From NCBI RefSeq assembly GCF_026339955.1, contig NZ_JAPEPW010000002.1, positions 124,001 through 188,000 on the forward strand: 64,000 nt of DNA, given 5' to 3'. The notes beneath the pieces were generated by a model that did no database searches, had not been told where the DNA came from, and worked only from the letters and a program-made list of their open reading frames with translations. Below, piece by piece: positions 41,631 to 52,619 of this stretch (position 1 is its first letter; each line of letters begins with the position of its first letter). Source of the DNA: Streptomyces sp. NBC_01549. GTDB taxonomy: Bacteria; Actinomycetota; Actinomycetes; Streptomycetales; Streptomycetaceae. A program made the position numbers and the translations under genes.

Positions 41631-43185
41631 TGAGGGCCACTCCTTCCATCGCGGCCACGAGGTCGTGGTCGTGCCAGCCGCGGGCGATCTCTGAGGTCAC
41701 ACGGCCCTGGAACATCACCAGGACCCGGTCGCACATGCGCAGATCGTCGAGTTCGTCGGAGGCGATGAGCACTCCGGTGCCGGTCCGCGCGGTCTCCTCG
41801 ACCTTGCCGAGGAGGAACTCCTTGGAGCGCACGTCCACGCCCGCGGTCGGGTTGATCAGGACCAGCAGTCGGGGGTCGTCGGCCAGGGCGCGGGCCATGA
41901 CGACCTTCTGCTGGTTGCCTCCGGACAGGGCGGAGACGGGCAGGTCGGGCCCGGGGGTCTTGATCGCCAGGTTCTCGATCATGCGCCCGGCGAGCCGGTC
42001 CCGGCGGCTGCGGCTCAGGAACCCGTTCGAGCCAAGGCGTTTCGGTACGGACAGTGTGGCGTTGTCCGCGATGGACATGTCGGGAACGAAGCCCTGGTGG
42101 TGCCGGTCCTGCGGGACGAACCCGGCGCCGGAGGCGAGCGCCGCGGGCACGCTGCCCGGCCGGGGCCGGTTCCCGGCGATCTGCACCTCGCCCGCCGCTG
42201 CCGCCCGTAGCCCTACGACGGTCTCGGCGACCTCGGTGCGCCCGCTGCCGGCGGCGCCCGCGAGGCCGACGATCTCGCCGGCCCCGACCTGGAAACTGAC
42301 GTCGTCGTACGCGTCGCCTCGCAGAGCATGGACGCTCAGTGCGGCCGTGGCGTCAGGAGTGAGGGTGCTCGCCCGCTCCCCTTGCCGGTCGGCCGCCGCC
42401 TCACCGGTCATCGCGGCGACCAGATCGGCGCGAGGAAGTTCCGCCACTGGCGCCGTGATGATGTGCCGGGCGTCGCGGAAGACCGTCACCATGTCGCAGA
42501 TCTCGTAGACCTCCTGGAGATGGTGACTGATGAACAGAAACGTCACGCCCTGGCGTTGCAGGTCACGGATGCGGTCGAAGAGGCGGTTGATGGCGGCCCC
42601 GTCGAGCTGGGCCGTCGGCTCGTCGAGGATGATGAACCGGGCGCCGAAGGACAGCGCGCGGGCGATCTCGACGAACTGCCGCTGTTCGACGCTCAGTTCG
42701 CCTGCGGGGGTGTGGGGGTCGACGTCCACCGACCAGGTCGCCAGCAGTTCCTGGGCGCGGCGACGGGTGGCCTGCCAGCTGATGAGCCGGCTGCGTCCGT
42801 GGTCGTGCCGGTGCAGGAAGAGGTTCTCGGCGACGGTCAGCGCGGGGATGATCGTGGACTTCTGGTAGACGCAGGCCACGCGTTGCCGCCAGGCGTCCCG
42901 GTCGGCGGGGCGGGGGGCGGGCTCGCCGCCGAAGGTGACCGTTCCCTCGTCGGGGGCCTGAAGGCCGGTGAGGACCGACACCAGAGTCGACTTGCCGGCT
43001 CCGTTGCGGCCGACGAGCGCGTGGGTCTCGCCGGGCCTGATGGTGATCCGGGCGCCGTTCAGGGCAACCGTCGGACCGAATCGTTTGACCATGCCCGTCG
43101 CCTCGACGACGGGCGGGTCGGAGGGGACCCGTCCGTCGTCCGCCGGGACGGGCTCGGGGGTGACTGCTCGCTCCCCGTCGCTCAT
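41623..43185 (-). CDS. Sugar ABC transporter ATPase, RbsA type (two ATPase domains)
   Basis: A 520-residue fused double ATPase. Domain 1 has Walker A GRNGAGKST and Walker B FIILDEPTAQLD. Domain 2 is degenerate at Walker A (GAAGSGRTE) and has INPTAGVD at Walker B, with an LSGGNQQK signature, the normal asymmetry of this family. Domain 1 has LSVEQRQ as its signature. It powers import of the operon's monosaccharide, most likely L-fucose. Confidence 0.94.
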   Translation of the reverse strand: MSDGERAVTPEPVPADDGRVPSDPPVVEATGMVKRFGPTVALNGARITIRPGETHALVGRNGAGKSTLVSVLTGLQAPDEGTVTFGGEPAPRPADRDAWRQRVACVYQKSTIIPALTVAENLFLHRHDHGRSRLISWQATRRRAQELLATWSVDVDPHTPAGELSVEQRQFVEIARALSFGARFIILDEPTAQLDGAAINRLFDRIRDLQRQGVTFLFISHHLQEVYEICDMVTVFRDARHIITAPVAELPRADLVAAMTGEAAADRQGERASTLTPDATAALSVHALRGDAYDDVSFQVGAGEIVGLAGAAGSGRTEVAETVVGLRAAAAGEVQIAGNRPRPGSVPAALASGAGFVPQDRHHQGFVPDMSIADNATLSVPKRLGSNGFLSRSRRDRLAGRMIENLAIKTPGPDLPVSALSGGNQQKVVMARALADDPRLLVLINPTAGVDVRSKEFLLGKVEETARTGTGVLIASDELDDLRMCDRVLVMFQGRVTSEIARGWHDHDLVAAMEGVALNA

Positions 43186-43230
43186 CTCAACCGCCTTGTT
43201 CTCGTGAGCCGTCGCGTTCCGGAGGAGGGA

Positions 43231-44295
43231 TCAGCCGAGGTTGTTGCCCCACAGCGCCTTGTCGTCGCTCTTGACGCTGGCGACGCCGCCGAAGGTGCCG
43301 CCGTCGGCGGTGACGAGCGGGGCGGAGAGCTGGTCCTCGAGGACACCGTCGCGGACCTGGATGATGGTGCTGTCGTGGTCGGTCTTCCCGGGCTTGAACG
43401 TCTTCCCGTCGATCGCGGCCTTGAGGTAGGACAGGGCGTACTTGGCATAGAGGTCGGCCGGCTGGGAGACCGTGGCGTCGATCTTCCCGGCGGCTATGGA
43501 CTTCAGTTCTTCGGGGATGCCGTCGTTGGAAACGACGAAGACGTGCTTCTTGTCCTTCGGATCGACCAACAGCCCCTTCTGCTTGAGGACTTGGAGTGTG
43601 CCGGACAGGGCGAAGCTGGACTCCATGTAAATGCCCTTGATGTCCGGGTTGGCAGTCAGGTCGGTCTGCAGCTTCTGTGCGGCAACCGCACCGTCCCAGT
43701 TGGCGGCCTCGCCGAACACCTTGATGCCGGGGTAATCCTTCTTCATGCAGGCGTTGAACGCCTCTGTGCGGTCACGGCCGTTGATGGAGTCGAGACCACC
43801 CTCCAGCATCACGACCTTGCCCTTGCCGCCGAGCTTGGTGCCGAGGTACTGGCAGGCCTTCTCGCCGTAGGCGCGGTTGTCGGCGCGCACGACCATGAAC
43901 ACCTTGCCGGTGTCGGGGCGGGTGTCGACGGTGACGACCGGGATCTTCTTCGCCTCCAACTGCGCGAGGGTGGGCGCGATGGCGGCGGTGTCCTGCGGCG
44001 CCATCGCGATGCCCTTGACGCCCTGGCTGATGAACGTCTGTGCGTTGGCGGTGAGTTTGGCGACGTCGTTCTGCGAGTTGGTGGTCTTGAGCGAGAGGCC
44101 GAGCTTCTTGCCGTACTCCGGCGTGTACTTGATGTAGGAGTTCCAGAAGTCGGTGTCGGAGCGCGGGTAGTCGACGCCTACCAGCGGCGCGTCACCCGAT
44201 GACGCCGACGTGGTGGAGCCGCTGTCGCACGCACTGAGCAGCGCCAGTGCGGACAGGGCGGAGACGGCGGAACAGAGGGCGGTTCTGAGTCTCAT
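43231..44295 (-). CDS. Sugar ABC transporter substrate-binding lipoprotein, RbsB type
   Basis: A 354-residue cluster-B-I binding lipoprotein. The lipobox LLSAC puts the lipid on Cys23. The mature part reads PLVGVDYPRSDTDFWNSYIK and EGGLDSINGRDRTEAF, typical of ribose/galactose-type receptors. ATG at 44295 has GAGGAAG upstream; the frame extends 51 codons further without a signal. First gene of the 12-gene operon, divergent from the GH29 fucosidase gene. Confidence 0.92.
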   Translation of the reverse strand: MRLRTALCSAVSALSALALLSACDSGSTTSASSGDAPLVGVDYPRSDTDFWNSYIKYTPEYGKKLGLSLKTTNSQNDVAKLTANAQTFISQGVKGIAMAPQDTAAIAPTLAQLEAKKIPVVTVDTRPDTGKVFMVVRADNRAYGEKACQYLGTKLGGKGKVVMLEGGLDSINGRDRTEAFNACMKKDYPGIKVFGEAANWDGAVAAQKLQTDLTANPDIKGIYMESSFALSGTLQVLKQKGLLVDPKDKKHVFVVSNDGIPEELKSIAAGKIDATVSQPADLYAKYALSYLKAAIDGKTFKPGKTDHDSTIIQVRDGVLEDQLSAPLVTADGGTFGGVASVKSDDKALWGNNLG

Positions 44296-44370
44296 CGATG
44301 CTTCCTCGCGCTGGTCCCGTAGCGGGAGATGTTTCGCCTCGACGGCATCCACGTGTCGCCGCGCAGTAGA

Positions 44371-44651
44371 GATGGGATGTTTATAGAGCGGCTTCCGACG
44401 AGCTGTCCAGCCCTCTGTACAAAATCGCAGCGAAAGAGGCCGGTTCACCGGTGTCCACGCGGAGAGGTGACAGCCCTCCAGGGGAGATCCATCCCATCAA
44501 TCGTCGACATCTGATGGCTCGCGTTGACCGTGAAGCACTGCAAGACATGCCATGTTTACGGGATCACAATACGCACTAAGTTAAGGCAAATAAGGCTAAT
44601 CACCCTACGACGTGGTCACTTTCATCCCTGCACGCTGGTTGACATCCCATG
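44371..44651. promoter_or_regulatory. Divergent promoter region with four ACATCCCATGT-type sites
   Basis: Sites are GATGGGATGT at 44371-44380, CATCCCAT at 44490-44497, ACATGCCATGT at 44545-44555 and ACATCCCATG at 44642-44651. The region separates the L-fucose operon from the GH29 gene, so a single regulator could control both directions. The outer two lie close to the likely transcription starts. Confidence 0.65.
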
Positions 44652-44719
44652 GCGACATGGCCGACCTTCATGCGGGGCCCTGCATTCCCCCTGTCCCCTT
44701 CCGCATCAGGGATGTGTCC

Positions 44720-46951
44720 ATGTCGAGCTCGATCAACAGACGCCAGTTCCTGGCCGCCGCAACCTGCGTGGCCTCGGCAGCAGTTGCCGGAGGTGTGTTC
44801 GGTGCCGGTGTCGCCGAGGCGGCGCCCAGCACGTACACGCCCGACTGGAACTCGGTCGACCAGCACCCGCCGGCTCCGGAGTGGTTCCAGGACGCGAAGT
44901 TCGGGATCTACTTCCACTGGGGCGCCTTCAGCGTCCCCGCCTACGACAACGAGTGGTACCCGCGCAGCATGTATCAGGCGGGCAGCAACGCCAACCAGCA
45001 CCACATCGCGACCTACGGCCAGCCGTCGGTGTGGCCGTACCACAACTTCATCAACGGAGCGCGGGACCTGGCGGGCAACACCGTGCAGTTCGCCCCGAAG
45101 CTGAAGTCGGCCGGCGGGAAGTTCGACCCCGACGAGTGGGTACAGCTGTTCGTCGACGCCGGCGCCAGGTTCGCCGGCCCGGTCGCCGAGCACCACGACG
45201 GGTTCTCCATGTGGGACAGCCAGGTCAACGAGTGGAACTCGGTGAACAAGGGCCCCGGTCTTGACCTGCTGCGGCTGTTCTCCACGGCCATCCGCGCAAA
45301 GGGCCTGAAGCTGCTGGTGGCCATGCACCACGCGTACCACTTCAACGGCTTCTACGAATACGTCCCCGCGCAGACGGACAGCAGCCTCAAGAAGCTCTAT
45401 GGGCAGCTGGGTTCGTCCGCGGAGAACCAGCTCTGGTTCGACAAGCTCAAGGAGGTCATCGACCGCGCCCAGCCCGACATCCTGTGGCAGGACTTCAAGC
45501 TGGACGCCGTCGACGAGACGCAGCGGCTGAACTTCCTGGCGTACTACTACAACCAGGCAAACAGCTGGGGCCGTGAGGTCGTCGCCACCTACAAGGACGG
45601 CATGAACGGCGAGGGCGAGGTCTTCGACTACGAGCGCGGCGGCCCGGCCGATCTCACCGCCCCGCACTGGCTGACCGACGACAGCATCTCCAGCTCCAGC
45701 TGGTGCTACACCCAGGGCATCGGCTACTACAGCATCCCGCAGATGCTGCACTCGTTCCTCGACCGGGTCAGCAAGAACGGCAACGTGCTGCTCAACATCG
45801 CTCCGATGGCCGACGGCACCATCCCCCAGGCGCAGAAGGACATCCTGCTCGGTATCGGGGACCATCTGAAGCGCTTCGGCGAGTCGGTGTACTCCACCCG
45901 CGCCTGGACGACGTACGGCGAGGGCCCGACGAAGATGGGCGGCGGTGCGTTCACCACTCCGCATGCCGGCACTGCGCAGGACATCCGCTTCACCCGCAAC
46001 AAGGCCGACAACGTCCTGTACGCCGCCGTCCTGGGCTGGCCCGGCAGCTCCCTGACGATCAAAACCCTCAGCTCGGACCGGATCAACCTCTCGTCACTGA
46101 CCTCGGTGAAGCTCCTCGGGAACACCGCCGGCACCTACATCGACCTGCCCACGCCGGCCCAGAACTCCTCCGGCCTCACGGTCACCCTGCCGTCCTCGGC
46201 GCCGTACAGCGCCGGCGCCTACGTCCTGAAGCTCAACTTCTCCGGCACGATCCCGGGCCTGCGGCCGCTCGCCGGCGCCATCGCCTTCGCGGACGTCAAC
46301 TACACCGGCGACTCCGCTGTCCTCACCGTCGGCGACCACACGGCGGCCGACCTGACCGCGGCCGGGCTGGGCGCGCGCACCCTCTCCTCCCTCCGGCCCG
46401 CCCCCGGCTACCAGGTGATCGGTTACTCCGGGGACGACTTGAGGGGCACCTCCTGGACGTTCACCGCCGAAAACCCCGACCTGCGCCTCACCGGCAACAA
46501 CGACCGGATCGCCTCGCTGAGGATCCAGTTCAACCCGGCCACGTACTTCCGGATCACCAACGTCACCAACGGCCTCGCCCTGGACAGCGGCGGCAACGTC
46601 GCCTCCGGCTCCAACCTCAAACAGTGGACCTCGGACGGCAGCACCAACCTGCAGTGGCAGGCGGTGGCGGTCGGCGGCGGCTACTACAAGCTGGTCAACC
46701 GCACGAACGGTATGGTCGCCGACGGCTGGGGCGCCACCGCCGACGGCTCCGCCGCCAGACAGGCCGCCTGGAACGGTGGCACCAACCAGCAGTGGAGCAT
46801 CACCCACCGCGGTGGTGACCACTATTCGATCGTCAACCGCACCACCGGCCTGGCCCTCGACGGCGGCGGCAACGTCGACTCCGGTTCCATCACCAAGCAG
46901 TGGACCTACGACAGCAGCACCAACCTGCAGTGGACCTTCACCGCGCTGTAG
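44720..46951 (+). CDS. Secreted GH29 alpha-L-fucosidase with crystallin-like domain and CBM13
   Basis: A 743-residue secreted fucosidase. MSSSINRRQFLAAATCVAS is a twin-arginine signal. The GH29 core shares HHDGFSMW and ILWQDF (nucleophile Asp) with the gene at 2901. Between the core and the CBM13 lies an extra domain of about 90 residues (FADVNYTGDSAVLTVGDH ... YSGDDLRGTSWTFTAENPDL) that looks like a beta/gamma-crystallin or related carbohydrate-binding fold. ATG at 44720 is chosen because the signal starts there. Divergent from the L-fucose import operon, it presumably supplies its substrate. Confidence 0.93.
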   Translation: MSSSINRRQFLAAATCVASAAVAGGVFGAGVAEAAPSTYTPDWNSVDQHPPAPEWFQDAKFGIYFHWGAFSVPAYDNEWYPRSMYQAGSNANQHHIATYGQPSVWPYHNFINGARDLAGNTVQFAPKLKSAGGKFDPDEWVQLFVDAGARFAGPVAEHHDGFSMWDSQVNEWNSVNKGPGLDLLRLFSTAIRAKGLKLLVAMHHAYHFNGFYEYVPAQTDSSLKKLYGQLGSSAENQLWFDKLKEVIDRAQPDILWQDFKLDAVDETQRLNFLAYYYNQANSWGREVVATYKDGMNGEGEVFDYERGGPADLTAPHWLTDDSISSSSWCYTQGIGYYSIPQMLHSFLDRVSKNGNVLLNIAPMADGTIPQAQKDILLGIGDHLKRFGESVYSTRAWTTYGEGPTKMGGGAFTTPHAGTAQDIRFTRNKADNVLYAAVLGWPGSSLTIKTLSSDRINLSSLTSVKLLGNTAGTYIDLPTPAQNSSGLTVTLPSSAPYSAGAYVLKLNFSGTIPGLRPLAGAIAFADVNYTGDSAVLTVGDHTAADLTAAGLGARTLSSLRPAPGYQVIGYSGDDLRGTSWTFTAENPDLRLTGNNDRIASLRIQFNPATYFRITNVTNGLALDSGGNVASGSNLKQWTSDGSTNLQWQAVAVGGGYYKLVNRTNGMVADGWGATADGSAARQAAWNGGTNQQWSITHRGGDHYSIVNRTTGLALDGGGNVDSGSITKQWTYDSSTNLQWTFTAL

Positions 46952-46954
46952 CCG

Positions 46955-46992
46955 ACGGATTGCGCCGCCGCTGACGCGGCGGCGCAATCCGT
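46955..46992 (+). terminator. Terminator after GH29
   Basis: ACGGATTGCGCCGCCGC at 46955-46971 is the exact reverse complement of 46976-46992, with loop TGAC. It starts four bases past the stop codon. Confidence 0.88.
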
Positions 46993-47198
46993 GCCGTGCG
47001 AACCGGACGATCGTGTCGCTGCCGCCTCGACGCCCCCGACGTCAGCTCCGAAGCTGGGGGGAGTCAGCAGGCGCAGCGCTGTTCCCGTGTACGGGGGCGG
47101 AGCGGTCCTGTTGCGTTTGGGATGCCAAAGCGTGCCCCGACGCGACTGGGCGCGTGTCCCCGGGGGACGGGCAGCCACACTCAGTGAAAGGGACACGA

Positions 47199-48773
47199 AT
47201 GCAGAGAGATGGCATGCATATGATATTCAGTGTGACGTGGTGGGGACGTGGGAGGCGTACGGGAGTGCTCGCCGCGGTGACCGCCTTACTCGCGGCGCTG
47301 CTGACCGGACTGGGTGCCGCCGGGACGGCGCAGGCGGCCACGGTGGATACGAGCGCGTCATACGTGCTGGTCAACCGGGGCAGCGGCAAGGTGCTCGACG
47401 TGTCCGGTGCGAGCACCTCCGACGGGGCGGGCCTCACGCAGTGGACCCGCACCGACAGTGCCAACCAGCGGTTCCAGTTCGTCGACTCGGGCGGCGGCTA
47501 CTACCGGCTCAAGGCGCAGCACTCCGGCAAGGTGCTGGACGTCTACAACTACTCCACCGCCGACCACGCGGACATGGTGCAGTGGAGCGACCTCAACGGC
47601 ACCAACCAGCAGTTCCGGCTGGCCGATTCCCCGGACGGTTACGTCCGGCTGATCAACCGCAACAGCGGCAAGGCCGTCGAGGTCGAGAACGCCTCCACCG
47701 CGGACGGCGCCAAGGTCGTGCAGTACACCGACTGGGGCGGCGCCAACCAGCAGTGGCAACTGGTCCGCGAGACAGGAGTGCTGACACAGGTGCACACCGC
47801 GGGGCGGGTCAAGGACGCCGGGAACACCGTGCAGTACAGCTGGCCTGGTGTGTACTTCGAGGGCCGCGTCAGCGGCACCGGCGTGGGCATCGTGCTCAAC
47901 GACTCGGCCGCCGACTACGACGTCCAGGTCGACGGAACCACCGTCGCCACACTCGTCACGCCCGGCAACACCACGCACTGGATCAACGGCCTGTCGAACA
48001 GCACACACACCGTCCGGCTCGTCAAGCGCAACGACACCCCGGGGGACACCAGCACGTTCGGAGGCTTCGTCGCCGCGCCCGGCGGTGCCGTACTGAGCAA
48101 ACCGGCCGCCCGCAATCGCCAGATCGAGTTCGTCGGCGACTCCCTCACGGTGGGCTACGGCAACCTCTCGACCTCCCGCACCTGCACCTGGGACCAGGTC
48201 AAACGGAACACCAACTCCGATGTGAGCTACGGCGCCCTCACCGCCCGGCAACTGAACGCCGACTACCAGATCAACGGCTACTCGGGCCTTGGCATGGTGC
48301 GCAACTACAACGGAGGCTCGCCGGACCTCACGTACCGGACCTTCTACGACCGTGCCCTGCTGAACGTGTCCGGCGACGTCTGGCAGAACCCAGGCACCTG
48401 GCGCCCCCGGGTCGTGGTGGTCAACCTCGGCACCAACGACTTCTCGACCGCCATCAACCCCGGTGAACCGTGGACGCCCGACAGCCTCGCGGCCGCCTAC
48501 CGCAGCGCCTACGGCGACTTCGTCCAGAAGCTGCGCACGCGCTACGGGGCCGACACGACCATCGTGGCGGTGGGCGCAGGCCAGTACGCCGGCCATGTCC
48601 AGCAGGTCGTCAAGGCGCGCAACGACGCCGGCGACAGCCGGGTCCGCTACTGGTTCCTCGACGACTCGGGCCTGGACTTCCTCGGCTGCGACTGGCACTA
48701 CTCGGCCCACGACGACCGACTCATCGCCGACCGGCTCACCTCGTTCATCGCCGGTCTGCCGACAGGCTGGTGA
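47199..48773 (+). CDS. Secreted CE2-like acetyl esterase with N-terminal CBM13
   Basis: A 524-residue secreted protein. After a signal peptide (near 45) comes a CBM13 (about 50-185), then a CE2-type jelly-roll domain (GRVKDAGNTVQYSWPGVYF), then an SGNH hydrolase with Ser in FVGDSLTVGYGN, Asn in NLGTNDF and a D-x-H triad end in GCDWHYSAHDD. CE2 enzymes deacetylate xylan or other beta-glycans. GAAAGG lies seven bases before the ATG; later in-frame ATGs at 47214 and 47220 are possible. Confidence 0.88.
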   Translation: MQRDGMHMIFSVTWWGRGRRTGVLAAVTALLAALLTGLGAAGTAQAATVDTSASYVLVNRGSGKVLDVSGASTSDGAGLTQWTRTDSANQRFQFVDSGGGYYRLKAQHSGKVLDVYNYSTADHADMVQWSDLNGTNQQFRLADSPDGYVRLINRNSGKAVEVENASTADGAKVVQYTDWGGANQQWQLVRETGVLTQVHTAGRVKDAGNTVQYSWPGVYFEGRVSGTGVGIVLNDSAADYDVQVDGTTVATLVTPGNTTHWINGLSNSTHTVRLVKRNDTPGDTSTFGGFVAAPGGAVLSKPAARNRQIEFVGDSLTVGYGNLSTSRTCTWDQVKRNTNSDVSYGALTARQLNADYQINGYSGLGMVRNYNGGSPDLTYRTFYDRALLNVSGDVWQNPGTWRPRVVVVNLGTNDFSTAINPGEPWTPDSLAAAYRSAYGDFVQKLRTRYGADTTIVAVGAGQYAGHVQQVVKARNDAGDSRVRYWFLDDSGLDFLGCDWHYSAHDDRLIADRLTSFIAGLPTGW

Positions 48774-48795
48774 CGCCACGGGCGGCTGCGGGCGG

Positions 48796-49170
48796 CTACG
48801 GCCGGTTCGGTACGACCGAGTTGATCGGCGTCAGGTTGAAGACGCCGAACTCGTTGAGCTCGATGGCGGTCACGCAGTCAACGCCGTTGTAGCCGTTGCA
48901 CAATTGGGCGGTGGCGTTGCCGCTGCCGTACTGGTTGTTGAGCACATAGTGGTCGCCGAACTGGTCGCTCAGATTGTGGGCACCGTAGCTGTAGAAGATG
49001 TCCGTCGGCGTGCTCGTATAGATGTCCGCACCCTCGGGGTAGATACACACCGCCCCGCCCGGACAGCCGTACACGGGCCTGTCATTCGCGTGTGCCGAGC
49101 CGGTACCGACCGCCGTCAGAGCAGCCGCGGCGATGGCGAGCGCGGCGGCGCCCCGCGTGATCCTGCGCAT
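48796..49170 (-). CDS. Small secreted peptidase-inhibitor I36-like protein
   Basis: A 124-residue secreted protein. After MRRITRGAAALAIAAAALTA the mature part begins near HANDRPV and reads CPGGAVCIYP, with more cysteines at CNGYNGVDC. This is the layout of I36-type (crystallin-fold) metalloprotease inhibitors such as SMPI from Streptomyces, but many such proteins have no known role. It is on the opposite strand to its left neighbour and shares no operon. Confidence 0.65.
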   Translation of the reverse strand: MRRITRGAAALAIAAAALTAVGTGSAHANDRPVYGCPGGAVCIYPEGADIYTSTPTDIFYSYGAHNLSDQFGDHYVLNNQYGSGNATAQLCNGYNGVDCVTAIELNEFGVFNLTPINSVVPNRP

Positions 49171-49351
49171 GATGGTCTCCTTCAGTCCGCGGCCGACCCC
49201 CGTCGGCCGCCACCCCTGCGAGCCGAGGTCGACGACCTGATCGATGACGGGTCGCGACCTGCCGTCGTCGCGCCAACCCTGCGACGGCTACGCCGCCTCG
49301 TCCATGAATTCGATCCTGTTCAAAGCGACTCGGCGGCCTTCGCCGGCGGAC

Positions 49352-49408
49352 CTCACCGTCTCAAGGAACCCCAGCCGACGCGCGGCTGGGGTTCCTTGAG
49401 ACGGTGAG
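49352..49408 (-). terminator. Perfect 26-bp hairpin after GH62
   Basis: A 26-base arm at 49352-49377 pairs without mismatch with 49383-49408 across loop ACGCG. It begins four bases past the GH62 stop. Unusually long for a Streptomyces terminator. Confidence 0.9.
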
Positions 49409-49412
49409 CAGG

Positions 49413-51463
<2,051 letters not shown>

Positions 51464-52249
51464 TCACGCCTCGGCGGCCCCGATGAATTCGCGCACGGCG
51501 CTGCGCGGGTCCCCCGAGCGGACCAGTGCCTCGCCGACCAGAACCACGTCGGCTCCCCAACCGCGATACACCGCAACGTCCTTCGGGCCCGTCACTCCTG
51601 ATTCCGCGACCCTGACCGTGCCTTTGGGGATGCCCGTCACGAGGTCCGCGAACACGGTGCGATCCACGTCCAGCGTTGTCAGGTTCCGCGCGTTGATGCC
51701 GAGGAGCTCAGCTCCCGCAGCGACAGCGCGCCGGACTTCGTCCGCCGTGTGCGCCTCCACGAGCGGCGTGAGACCCACCTCCTTGCACAACCCCATCAAG
51801 TCCGCGAGCAGACCGTCGTCCAGCGACACGACCATGAGAAGCGCAAGATCGGCGCCGTGCGCGCGGGCCTCCCACAGCTGATAGGGGTCGACGATGAAAT
51901 CCTTGCGCAGGACGGGCACATCGACCCGGGCACGTACGGCGTCCAGATCGGCGAGAGCGCCGCCGAAACGCCTGCGCTCGGTCAGCACGCTGATCGCAGC
52001 GGCACCGTCGGCCGCATACTGGGCCGCGAGAGACGCGGGATCGGGGATGTGCGCCAGCGCCCCCTTGCTGGGGCTCTTTCGCTTCACTTCGGCGATGATC
52101 GACACCCCGGGCACACGGAAAGCGGGCAGGGGGTCAAGCGCGGGTGCCGCGTCCAACGCCCGGGAGCGCAGCTCCGCCAACGGCGTCGCAAGCTTGCGTT
52201 GTTCCAGGTCTTCGCGAACCCCCGCGAGGATCCCATCCAGAACGGTCAT
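51464..52249 (-). CDS. trpC: Indole-3-glycerol phosphate synthase
   Basis: A 261-residue TIM-barrel enzyme of tryptophan biosynthesis that closes the indole ring of CdRP. Motifs are SIIAEVKRKSPSKG near 50, VLRKDFIVDPYQ, and VRVAESGVTGPKDV. All catalytic Lys and Glu blocks are kept, so it is likely active. GGGAGAGGG precedes the ATG. No other trp gene is near. Streptomyces often carry a second trpC; isolation among sugar genes is unusual. Confidence 0.95.
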   Translation of the reverse strand: MTVLDGILAGVREDLEQRKLATPLAELRSRALDAAPALDPLPAFRVPGVSIIAEVKRKSPSKGALAHIPDPASLAAQYAADGAAAISVLTERRRFGGALADLDAVRARVDVPVLRKDFIVDPYQLWEARAHGADLALLMVVSLDDGLLADLMGLCKEVGLTPLVEAHTADEVRRAVAAGAELLGINARNLTTLDVDRTVFADLVTGIPKGTVRVAESGVTGPKDVAVYRGWGADVVLVGEALVRSGDPRSAVREFIGAAEA

Positions 52250-52336
52250 TGCCCTCTCCCTGTCGAATCGATCACGGCGAGAGTATCGGCCTGCCTCAGA
52301 GCGCGGGAATTGAACTTCTCGTGTACCAGCAACCAG

Positions 52337-52472
52337 ACATGGGATGTTACTGGGTCACTGCCGGAGAGGGAGGGAGCGGCGAACAGGCCGTCGGAGCAGC
52401 GGCGACGGGACGAAACGCCGCAGAGTTCACCCCTGTGCCGCCGATCCCTAAATTCTGGCATCCATGGGATGT
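52337..52472. promoter_or_regulatory. Two ACATGGGATGT-type sites between trpC and the CE3-type esterase gene
   Basis: ACATGGGATGT at 52337-52347 and CCATGGGATGT at 52462-52472, the reverse-complement form of the element at 12601 and 44642. They lie 148-283 bases upstream of the esterase gene and also upstream of trpC. Confidence 0.6.
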
Positions 52473-52619
52473 CCAGCCAGGGATGTGCGTGATATCTGTA
52501 CGAGTCGGCCGTCGACGCCAACGGGACGGTACGACGGCCGAGTTGCTGACTCGTATGGCGATTCAGCCCCGTTTCAACCCCGTTGATTCGGCACTCACTC
52601 GTCATGAGAGGACGCCTGA

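Noticed and set aside
52276-52320. Possible tryptophan leader peptide upstream of trpC on the minus strand
   Set aside because: A short frame (MSGCWYTRSSIPAL) exists but has a single Trp and no paired attenuator hairpins, unlike Streptomyces trp leaders with Trp runs.
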